Positions 27,976 through 38,856 of a stretch of 38,856 nucleotides of DNA are shown one piece after another; the stretch's first letter is position 1; the number at the start of each line of letters is the position of its first letter. Source of the DNA: Acidobacteriota bacterium (lineage in GTDB: Bacteria > Acidobacteriota > Vicinamibacteria > Vicinamibacterales > UBA2999). The notes below the pieces were generated by a model. It saw only the letters and a program-made list of their open reading frames with translations. It had not been told where the DNA came from and did no database searches. The position numbers and the translations under genes are program-made. The stretch is taken from the NCBI GenBank assembly GCA_027622905.1, contig JAQBVV010000015.1:1-38856 (forward strand), read 5' to 3'.

Positions 27976-28298
27976 GGAGTCACCATGTCGCACTCGCCGC
28001 AGTGCATAATCTAGCCTCGTTCCCCGAGAAAGCCCGCGCCAGCCAAGGAGCATTCTGGACCGTGACACGTCGTGTCGCAAGCCCACGGATGGCGACGGGG
28101 CGGTCGAACCACGCGCCCAGGGCCGCTGGACGCGCGAGGACACACCGGCGACGTGATTGGCCGCGACGATCGCAGGTGTAACCGATAGGCTGAGAGTCCG
28201 CGCGAACAACGAGGACGCGGCCTGGCGGGCGCCACAACCCGAGCAAGACTTCCAAGGCCCCCATCCAGGACGCACCGCGCCGGTCAGAAACCCTGTCC

Positions 28299-28331
28299 TC
28301 TCATCTTCCTCTCACCCGCGCTTGATACATC
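28299..28331 (+). promoter_or_regulatory. paired 7-mer operator (TCTCATC-4-TCTCACC) plus -10-like TACATC upstream of the efflux operon
   Basis: TCTCATCTTCCTCTCACCCGCGCTTGATACATC; same layout and spacing at 36136-36168. Confidence 0.6.
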
Positions 28332-28338
28332 TGAGGGC

Positions 28339-29580
28339 ATGGTGATGCGGGTCTTCCGGACGCTCTGTCTTGGTCTTGCGGTAACCCTGGTTAGCGCTGC
28401 GATGCCCGCGGCGGCCCAGCAGCCCACCGCCGTCTTCACGTTGGCCGATGCGTTGCGGCGCGCCATGGACGAATCACCCGAGGGAGCAGCCGCACTGGCG
28501 CGCGTCGAGGCCGCCGGGCGCGCCCTTGAGTACGCCGGCCACCTGCCGAACCCGATCTTCGAGTTGCGCTCCGAGAACTGGGGAGCGCGCGCGCCGTCAC
28601 CAGGCCTTCCACTCGACATTTACGCCACGGTCACCCAGACAGTCGAGTTCGGCGGAAAGCGGGATGCCCGCCGTGGCGTTGCGCGGGCGGACAGCCAAGC
28701 GGCACTCGCGGCTGCGTCCGTCGTTCGACACGACGTGGCCCTCGACGTGAGCCGTCTCTACATGGAGGCGTTGCGAGCGCGGGAGCACCAGCGCGCGCTG
28801 GCTGCGCAGTCACGTGACATGGCGGAGCTCGTGCGGATACTCACGAGTCGCGTAGCGGTTGGGTCCACCGCCGAGTCCGACCTTCTCAAGATGCGCACCG
28901 AGGAGGCACGAGCCGCAGCCGACGTCGTGCGGACCAGGCTGGCCGCCTCCAGAGCGCTCGCGCAACTCACGGCCCGCCTCGGCGTCGACACGTCGCTCGA
29001 AGCCCTCATGTTGCCGGCCGCACCGCCGCCGACTGCCGGTGACCACCTGTCGGCCGTCGCTCGGCGCGCCGACGTGTCGGCTGCGGCCCGTGCGGTGGAC
29101 GCTGCGCGCCAGAGCGCACGACTGGAGAACGCCCGCGGCATACCCGATGCCAACGTCCACGCAGGTATGAAGCGGACGACTGGGTTCAACACGGGTGTTG
29201 TGGCAGTCACCGTTCCGATTCCGCTGTTCGACCGGAACCGCACGGCCCGGATCCTGGCACAGGGGCGGGCGCTGGCAGCTGAGCGCGAACAGAAAGCGGT
29301 CGAGCGCCGAGCGCTGGGTGAGATCAGGGCCACCAGAAACGCTGCCGCAGCACTGATCGAGCACGCCGCGAACGCACGCACCGCGCTGGTCGAACCAGCC
29401 CGAGGGGCCAGGGAAGCGGCGCGCGCCGCGTTTCAATCGGGCGCACTCGACGTGCTGCGACTGCTCGACGCCGAGCGTGTGTTCACGGGTGCATCGATCG
29501 TCGCCATCGACCTGGAGATTGACGCGGTGGTCACCGCCATCGAGGCGCGCCTGGCTGCCGGAGAGGACCCCTTGCCATGA
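28339..29580 (+). CDS. TolC/CzcC-family outer membrane efflux protein; alternative ATG at 28345
   Basis: Signal peptide; FTLADALRRAMDESPE, YAGHLPNPIFELRSEN; followed by adaptor and RND pump. Confidence 0.88.
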   Translation: MVMRVFRTLCLGLAVTLVSAAMPAAAQQPTAVFTLADALRRAMDESPEGAAALARVEAAGRALEYAGHLPNPIFELRSENWGARAPSPGLPLDIYATVTQTVEFGGKRDARRGVARADSQAALAAASVVRHDVALDVSRLYMEALRAREHQRALAAQSRDMAELVRILTSRVAVGSTAESDLLKMRTEEARAAADVVRTRLAASRALAQLTARLGVDTSLEALMLPAAPPPTAGDHLSAVARRADVSAAARAVDAARQSARLENARGIPDANVHAGMKRTTGFNTGVVAVTVPIPLFDRNRTARILAQGRALAAEREQKAVERRALGEIRATRNAAAALIEHAANARTALVEPARGAREAARAAFQSGALDVLRLLDAERVFTGASIVAIDLEIDAVVTAIEARLAAGEDPLP

Positions 29581-30785
29581 GGATCACGGATACGCGCTCC
29601 TTCACCGCGACGATCGCGCTGACGGCCACCCTCCTGACAGCCGCCTGCATGGCGGCCCCCGTCCCTGAACAACCGTTCGATACGGAAGGGACACAACCTG
29701 AAGGCACGGTGCCGATCTCGGAGGAAGACCTCGAGATGGCCAACATCGAAACAGCCGTTGCCCGGTCGGTCAGTCGCGCCGAACCGCTGGCGGCGCCGGG
29801 TGTCGTCACCTTCGACGAGCGTCGCACGGCGCGCGTGGGGTCGCTGGTCGAAGGCATCGTCGAGGAACTCCCGTTCCAGGTGGGCGACACCGTGAGTCGG
29901 GGCACCGTCCTCGCACAGCTCCATAGCCACGTGGTGCATGACGCGTGGGCCGACTATTTCAAAGGCCAGGCCGACAGGCGGCGGCTCACAACCGAGCTGT
30001 CGTATGCCACGACCGCCGAGGCCAGAGCTGCTGCGCTGGTGGCTGACAAGGCGTTGTCTCCGCAGGAGCTTGAGCGAGCGCGAGCCGACCTCAACGCGGT
30101 CACGCAGGAAGTGGCGGCAGCCGAAGCCGAGATCACGCGAACCGAACAGGAACTTGAGCACTACGGCATCACGCCAGCTCCGGACGCAGACCCGCACGCC
30201 AACGAGAGTGTCCCGGTGGTCGCGCCCTTGGGGGGTGTGGTGGTCGAACGCGTCACCTCGCAGGGTGCGGCCGTCACACCTGGCTCGCCGCTGCTGGTCG
30301 TTTCCGATCTATCCCGCGTCTGGGTGCTGGCCGAGATCGACGAGGCCCTGCTCGGCCGTGTCGTACCCGGCAGCGCCGCGACCATACAGACGGCGGCCTA
30401 TCCTGGCGAGTCGTTCGCTGGAACGCTCACCGCCGTGGGAGACGTCGTGAACACAACCACACGACGCGTCGGACTTCGCGTCGAGATCGACAATCCAGGC
30501 CGACGACTCAAACCGCAGATGTTCGTCTCGGTCAGCCTGGGGGCCGGAGCCCAACGGTCCATGATCGTCGTCCCGTCAAAGGCGGTGCAGACGATGGAGG
30601 GCGAGACGGTCGTCTTTCGTCAAACGCCTGCCAACACCTTCGTGAGGCAATCGGTCACCACGGGACTCGACATCGATGGCGACGTGGAAATCATCAGCGG
30701 CCTGAAGCAGGATGACGTCGTCGCCACGGCGGGCGCCTTTCTGCTCAAGTCTGAGCTACTGGGACCGGCGGGAGAGGAGCCGTAG
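29577..30785 (+). CDS. CzcB/CusB-type RND periplasmic adaptor
   Basis: Lipoprotein-like N-terminus; barrel-sandwich motif VEELPFQVGDTVSRGTVLAQL, VVAPLGGVVVERVTSQGAAV, VVPSKAVQTMEGETVVF. Confidence 0.88.
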   Translation: MRITDTRSFTATIALTATLLTAACMAAPVPEQPFDTEGTQPEGTVPISEEDLEMANIETAVARSVSRAEPLAAPGVVTFDERRTARVGSLVEGIVEELPFQVGDTVSRGTVLAQLHSHVVHDAWADYFKGQADRRRLTTELSYATTAEARAAALVADKALSPQELERARADLNAVTQEVAAAEAEITRTEQELEHYGITPAPDADPHANESVPVVAPLGGVVVERVTSQGAAVTPGSPLLVVSDLSRVWVLAEIDEALLGRVVPGSAATIQTAAYPGESFAGTLTAVGDVVNTTTRRVGLRVEIDNPGRRLKPQMFVSVSLGAGAQRSMIVVPSKAVQTMEGETVVFRQTPANTFVRQSVTTGLDIDGDVEIISGLKQDDVVATAGAFLLKSELLGPAGEEP

Positions 30786-30786
30786 C

Positions 30787-33915
<3,129 letters not shown>

Positions 33916-33918
33916 CAC

Positions 33919-34602
33919 ATGCGGGTACTGGTAGTCGAAGACGACCCTGAGATCAGTCGGTTCATGGTGCGCGGACTCACCGAAGAGCGGTACCTCGTCG
34001 ATCTGGTCACGGACGGATCCGCCGCGCTCGACATGGTTGCGGCCGAGGAATACGATGCCGTCGTGCTCGACGTGATGTTGCCGGACGTCGATGGCTTCGA
34101 AGTGTGCCGGCGAATGCGCGCCGACGGACTGGACGTCCCCGTCATCATGGTCACCGCGCGCGACGCCGTCACCGACCGTATCGCCGGTCTGGACTGTGGC
34201 GCCGATGACTACGTGGTCAAGCCGTTCGCGTTCGAAGAACTGCTGGCCCGATTGCGGGCGCTCGGGCGCCGTGGCCGTACGCGCCACCTCACGAATCAGC
34301 TCACGTACGGTCCGATCTCGGTCGATCCGCAAGCCCACACCGTCACCGTTGCCGGCACACCGGTGAGCTTGACCGCCACTGAATACCGGCTGCTCGAGTT
34401 CCTCGTACGCCGGGCCGAGGCCATCGTCACCCGCGATCAGCTCGCCCAGCACGTCTGGGGCGGCGAGTACGACCCGATGTCCAACAACGGGGACGTGTAC
34501 GTGGGATACGTTCGCCGCAAGCTGCAGTCAGCCACGCCTGAGCCGCTCATCCACACCGTGCGCGGGCTCGGGTACATCCTGAAGCGAGATCAGCCCACAT
34601 GA
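33919..34602 (+). CDS. OmpR/PhoB-family response regulator
   Basis: MRVLVVEDDPEISRFMVRGL, DAVVLDVMLPDVDGFEV, winged-helix C-terminus HVWGGEYDPMSNNGDVYVGYVRRKL. Confidence 0.94.
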   Translation: MRVLVVEDDPEISRFMVRGLTEERYLVDLVTDGSAALDMVAAEEYDAVVLDVMLPDVDGFEVCRRMRADGLDVPVIMVTARDAVTDRIAGLDCGADDYVVKPFAFEELLARLRALGRRGRTRHLTNQLTYGPISVDPQAHTVTVAGTPVSLTATEYRLLEFLVRRAEAIVTRDQLAQHVWGGEYDPMSNNGDVYVGYVRRKLQSATPEPLIHTVRGLGYILKRDQPT

Positions 34603-36074
34603 TGCGGGTCTCCCACCTGACGACATTCCGCGCGCGACTGACGCTGCGCTGGACCGTGGCGGTCGGACTACTGCTCGGCGTCACGAACCTGTCGATCTAC
34701 TTCGGTGCGCATCTCTACCTGCACCGCTGGCTTGACAGCAACGTCAGGACAGTTGCCGCGACCGAAGCAGCGTCGTCTACCGACGGTCCGGTTGGCGTGC
34801 ATCTGCACGAAGCCCCTTTTTCTCAGATGCAGACCGGCGCCTTCACCGAGAAGCTGGTGCAGATATTCGACGGGAACGGAGACCTCGTCTTGCAGTCGAC
34901 CGCGCTCGGCGACTCCAGTCCGGTCGTGTCCAGGGCGACCGTGCAGGAGGCGCTGTCAGGACGCATGCCGATCGTCTCGGCGACCATGTTCGGGCGTCCA
35001 GTACGTGTGGCGGTGATCACCGCCAGCCGGGGGACGCAGGACTACGCTGTCGCGGTCGGCTTGTTTGCTGACGACGTGGAACAGGGCCTCGCACATCTCG
35101 CGTGGCTGCTCGGCGCCATCTGGTCGATCGGCCTGGCGGCGACCGGCGGCATCGGTTACGTGCTCGCCTCACGAGCACTGGCGCCGGTGGCGCGCATCAC
35201 TGAGCGGGCGGCATGGATCGCGCGCGGAAACTTCGACGCGCGCCTCGATGCGCCGCTGATAGACGACGAGCTGGGCCGAATGACCGTGCTGCTCAACTCC
35301 ATGCTCGACCGGCTTCGAGAGGCCCTCGAGACCAACCGGCGGTTCGCATCCGACGCGTCCCACGAGCTGAGGGCCCCCCTGACAGCGATGGCCGGAGAGC
35401 TCGAGGTCGCGTTGCGGCGCCCCCGCTCGGCGGACAGTTACAGGGACACGCTCACCCACGTGCGCGGTCGCCTGACGGCACTGACGCAACTGGCCGAAGA
35501 CCTGATCCTGCTCGCGCGAGCCCAGGAAGGCACCGGCACCGTGACACTCAGGGAGGTCGATCTGGACGGCCTGGTGGAGGAATCGTTTCGACGACTCCAG
35601 GAAACCGCCGCTGCCAAGGGTGTCACGCTCGAACGAGATTCACTCAAGGGTGTCTGCATCTATGCTGACCCGGCGCTGATGGCGCGCGTCATCGACAACA
35701 CCGTCGCCAATGCCGTGCACTACAACCGCGACGGTGGGCGAGTGCGTGTGACCGCCCAACTGGAGGAGCCCCCTCCGGGCGCATGGGCATCGCCGACCGT
35801 ACAGATCGAGGTTCGCGACACCGGACGAGGAATCCCGTCCGCTCAGCACGAGCGGATCTTCGAACGGTTTTTCCGCCTCGACAGCTCCCGCGCCAGACAC
35901 ACAGGGGGAAGCGGCCTCGGCCTTGCCATTAGCCGCGAAGTGCTCGCGCTGCAGGGCGCCACCATCCGTGTGGGTGCCAGTTCGCCAGACGGCACGACGC
36001 TCGAGATCAGGATTCCTGGACGCGGCCCACTACCGGCCGCCGCCTTCCCTGCCGAGGCGGCGGTAGGAGGTTGA
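34599..36074 (+). CDS. sensor histidine kinase
   Basis: HAMP region, FASDASHELRAPLTAMAGELEVAL H-box, NTVANAVHYNRDGG N-box, VRDTGRGIPSAQHERIFERFFR, GGSGLGLAISREV. Confidence 0.94.
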   Translation: MMRVSHLTTFRARLTLRWTVAVGLLLGVTNLSIYFGAHLYLHRWLDSNVRTVAATEAASSTDGPVGVHLHEAPFSQMQTGAFTEKLVQIFDGNGDLVLQSTALGDSSPVVSRATVQEALSGRMPIVSATMFGRPVRVAVITASRGTQDYAVAVGLFADDVEQGLAHLAWLLGAIWSIGLAATGGIGYVLASRALAPVARITERAAWIARGNFDARLDAPLIDDELGRMTVLLNSMLDRLREALETNRRFASDASHELRAPLTAMAGELEVALRRPRSADSYRDTLTHVRGRLTALTQLAEDLILLARAQEGTGTVTLREVDLDGLVEESFRRLQETAAAKGVTLERDSLKGVCIYADPALMARVIDNTVANAVHYNRDGGRVRVTAQLEEPPPGAWASPTVQIEVRDTGRGIPSAQHERIFERFFRLDSSRARHTGGSGLGLAISREVLALQGATIRVGASSPDGTTLEIRIPGRGPLPAAAFPAEAAVGG

Positions 36075-36135
36075 GCGGATGCCGCTGGCATCCAGCGTAG
36101 ATCCAGCCAGCATCACGCGGGGCCTGTCGAGGCAC

Positions 36136-36168
36136 TCTCATCTTCCTCTCACCTGCATTTAGTACATT
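36136..36168 (+). promoter_or_regulatory. second copy of the paired 7-mer operator plus -10-like TACATT, upstream of the DUF6152 gene
   Basis: TCTCATCTTCCTCTCACCTGCATTTAGTACATT; nearly identical to 28299-28331. Confidence 0.6.
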
Positions 36169-36310
36169 TTTTATCAGAGTCCGTTGGCCACGGGTCGCGG
36201 AGCCGGATCGGACTCGTTGCGTTACTTGAAGAACGGCTACATCTGCGGCAGGGGTAGTCATGACGAGGGAATCCGGCGACCTCGAAGTAGATTCTTAGGA
36301 GGCGAAGATC

Positions 36311-36727
36311 ATGAAAAACAGACTTGGCGGCGCGGTGGCACTGTTCGCGGCGTTCCTGTTGGTTGGTTCCTCGGCGCTGTCGGCGCACCACGCGCTCCAG
36401 GCGCAGTTCGACACCGAGAACGTGCTGTCGCTGGAAGGCACGCTCTCGCGTATCGAGTGGATCAACCCCCACGCGTACTTCTGGTTCGACGTGAACGACG
36501 GATCGGGCGAGACGAAGCAGTGGGGCGCTGAGACCGTTGGTCCCAACGCGCTCCGCGCGGCTGGGTTCTTGCGCGGTCCAGCGTCGTTCCGAATTGGCGA
36601 AACCTATACATTCGAGGGCTTCGCCGCCAGAGATGGCGGGGAGCGAATCTTCACCACGGCCATTGCGTTCGAGGATGGCCGGAAGATCCAGATCTGGATC
36701 GGCGAGGAGGGCGCCGCCGCGAAATAG
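36311..36727 (+). CDS. DUF6152-like secreted protein
   Basis: Signal peptide ending SALSAHH; FDTENVLSLEGTLSRIEWINPHAYFWFDV, WGAETVGPNALRAAGF. Confidence 0.78.
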   Translation: MKNRLGGAVALFAAFLLVGSSALSAHHALQAQFDTENVLSLEGTLSRIEWINPHAYFWFDVNDGSGETKQWGAETVGPNALRAAGFLRGPASFRIGETYTFEGFAARDGGERIFTTAIAFEDGRKIQIWIGEEGAAAK

Positions 36728-36952
36728 ACAGTCCATCGGAGGAGGGGGCACTGGTCCCCTCCTCCATCGCGATTGCACTCGACCTCATCGTGTCCACCGC
36801 GCGGCAATGATCATGATGCCGCCATACGTCCTCGCAACTGGCCACCCGCTCTTCCAGACCGTCCCGACCAGTACCTTGATGCGAACGTCTTTCGCACTGT
36901 CAGCCTGAGCATCCATCGGGCATAATGTGCGCGGTCGGAGAACAGAGCCGGC

Positions 36953-37056
36953 TAGAGCGTTTTTCGATTCGGTGGAGACCGAAAAACGCCGGAAAGCGCT
37001 TTTCGAGAAGGCCTGGCCCCTGCGAGAAGCCCTGGACCGAAATGAAAAGCGCTCTA
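36953..37056. repeat. palindromic interspersed element, copy C (104 bp)
   Basis: TAGAGCGTTTTTCGATTCGG...AATGAAAAGCGCTCTA; near-identical to copies A and B. Confidence 0.92.
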
Positions 37057-37080
37057 GCCCGCTAACCGAGGAGTTGCTCA

Positions 37081-38775
37081 ATGCCTGTTGCGGTACTTGC
37101 TTCGATCGCCCTCATCCCCATCGGTGTTGCGCTTGTGCTCATGGTGGGACTCCGGTGGCCCGCGACCAAGGCGATGCCGCTCGCCTGGCTGGCGGCGGCT
37201 ATATCCGGAGTGCTCGTCTGGAAGATGCCGCTCGGCTTCATTCTGGCCGCAACCCTTGCTGGATTTGGCGGTGCCATCAACATCCTCATCATCGTCTTCG
37301 GCGCCATCGTCATCCTGTATACGCTGCGGGACAGCGGCGCCATGGAAACCATCAACCACGGTTTCCACGGCATCAGTACGGACCGCCGGGTGCAGGCCAT
37401 CATCATCGGCTTCATGTTCGGAGCCTTTCTGGAAGGTGCCGCCGGTTTCGGCACGCCGGCAGCCATCGCCGCGCCACTCCTGCTGAGTCTGGGGTTCCCT
37501 CCTCTGGCAGCCGCCATCGTCTGCCTGGTGTACAACTCGGTTCCCGTCAGCTTCGGCGCCGCTGGCACCCCCATCCGGTTCGGTCTGGCTCTTCTGCAGC
37601 CACAGATCGACGCAGCGCTGCAGACATCCAGCGCACTCGGCTTTGCCGATATGGCCGGGTTCTACCAGGTGATCGCTCGCTGGGCCTCGGTGCTGCACGC
37701 CCTGCCAGGATTCGTCCTGCCTCTCTTCGTGGTCTGCTTCCTGACCCGCTATTTCGGCCGGAACCGGTCCTGGAGCGAAGGCCTTGGCGTGTGGAAGTTC
37801 TCGCTCTTCGCGTCGGTCTCGTTCCTTGTTCCCTACCTGGCAACCGCGTTTCTGATCGGCGAGGAGTTTCCGTCACTGATCGGGGGGCTGATTGGCCTGG
37901 CCATCATCGTGTCGGGAGCCAAACGAGGCTGGTTCATGCCGAAGGAGTCCTGGGACTTCGGACCGCAGTCGGGGTGGGACAAGGACTGGACCGGCCAGAT
38001 TGCCACCGAAGAGGCACGCGACTTCAAGCCGACGATGAGCCTGATTCGGGCCTGGACGCCCTACGTCCTCATCGGGCTCATCCTCGTGCTGACGAGGGTC
38101 AGCTTCTTGCCTTTCAGAGCCTGGCTCAGTTCCGTCACCGTCTCCTGGTCGCAGATCATGGGGTACGACACGGTCAATATCGCGATTCAACCCCTCTTCC
38201 TGCCTGGGGTCGTGCCCTTCATGCTGGTGGCGCTGATCACCATCGTCATCCACGGCATGAAGGCCGAGAAGGTCAAGGCCGCGTGGACCGATTCAGTCCA
38301 CCGGATGAAGAGTCCGACCATTGCCCTGTTCTTCGCCGTGGCGCTGGTGGAAATCTTCAGACAGTCGGCCAATAACACCCTGGGCTACCCGTCGATGCCT
38401 CTGACCATGGCGGAAACGACCGCCGCGCTGGCCGGCAATTCGTGGCCGTTCTTCGCGTCCTATGTGGGCGCGCTTGGCGCCTTCATCACCGGCAGCAACA
38501 CGGTGTCCGACCTGCTCTTCTCGGAGTTCCAGTACGGCATCGCGTCGGAGCTGAGCATCTCCCGCCAGATCATCGTCGCGCTTCAGGTGGTGGGAGGAGC
38601 GATGGGTAACATGGTGTGCATCCACAACATCGTCGCCGTCTCCGCCACTGTCGGACTGGTCGGCATGGAGGGTGTGATCATTCGACGCAACGTCATTCCG
38701 ATGCTGCTCTACGGACTGATCGTGGGTACTGCGGGTCTGGTATTTACCTACGTGCTGTTCCCAGGGATCTTCTAG
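37081..38775 (+). CDS. lldP: L-lactate permease family transporter
   Basis: GAFLEGAAGFGTPAAIAAPLLLSLGFPPLAA, GAAGTPIRFGL, ITGSNTVSDLLFSEFQ. Confidence 0.93.
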   Translation: MPVAVLASIALIPIGVALVLMVGLRWPATKAMPLAWLAAAISGVLVWKMPLGFILAATLAGFGGAINILIIVFGAIVILYTLRDSGAMETINHGFHGISTDRRVQAIIIGFMFGAFLEGAAGFGTPAAIAAPLLLSLGFPPLAAAIVCLVYNSVPVSFGAAGTPIRFGLALLQPQIDAALQTSSALGFADMAGFYQVIARWASVLHALPGFVLPLFVVCFLTRYFGRNRSWSEGLGVWKFSLFASVSFLVPYLATAFLIGEEFPSLIGGLIGLAIIVSGAKRGWFMPKESWDFGPQSGWDKDWTGQIATEEARDFKPTMSLIRAWTPYVLIGLILVLTRVSFLPFRAWLSSVTVSWSQIMGYDTVNIAIQPLFLPGVVPFMLVALITIVIHGMKAEKVKAAWTDSVHRMKSPTIALFFAVALVEIFRQSANNTLGYPSMPLTMAETTAALAGNSWPFFASYVGALGAFITGSNTVSDLLFSEFQYGIASELSISRQIIVALQVVGGAMGNMVCIHNIVAVSATVGLVGMEGVIIRRNVIPMLLYGLIVGTAGLVFTYVLFPGIF

Positions 38776-38856
38776 CAGGCTGCTGAAAAAGTAACGAAAC
38801 AGGGATCGACACCACGATCACGCCGTACTACGATGCTCTCATTCATGAAGGGAGCT

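Overview
GC-rich bacterial chromosomal window, mostly ordinary housekeeping and metabolic genes. Gene content suggests an Acidobacteriota/Vicinamibacterales-like genome, but this is inference without a search. Main blocks: (i) class I FBP aldolase; (ii) a tightly overlapping minus-strand cluster pduO-type ATR > hpnC > hpnD > hpnE > thiI; (iii) a complete selenocysteine (Sec) locus: selA, an NDH-SelD fusion, selB and a tRNA-Sec gene (selC, UCA anticodon); (iv) bioA, an AtoE-like transporter, a short mutY followed by a mutT-like Nudix gene, and DUF4230/DUF1161/DUF6351 proteins; (v) ygfZ, an alpha/beta hydrolase, panB-panC, a tartrate/isopropylmalate-type dehydrogenase and an MBL-fold protein; (vi) a CzcCBA-type RND efflux operon with its own two-component system, then DUF6152 and an L-lactate permease. 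The most interesting signals are non-coding: a three-copy, ~104-107 bp palindromic element with four related arms, bounded by TA dinucleotides; a 205 bp nested palindrome filling the selA/selD intergenic gap; a perfect 21 bp inverted repeat containing a dyad between the divergent selB and selC; an identical OmpR-type paired 7-mer plus -10 module upstream of both the efflux operon and the DUF6152 gene; and an in-frame UGA, followed by a hairpin, splitting the DUF6351 gene in a Sec-decoding genome. No CRISPR array, rRNA or obvious defence system was seen. No searches or folding programs were run; all family names come from reading motifs.
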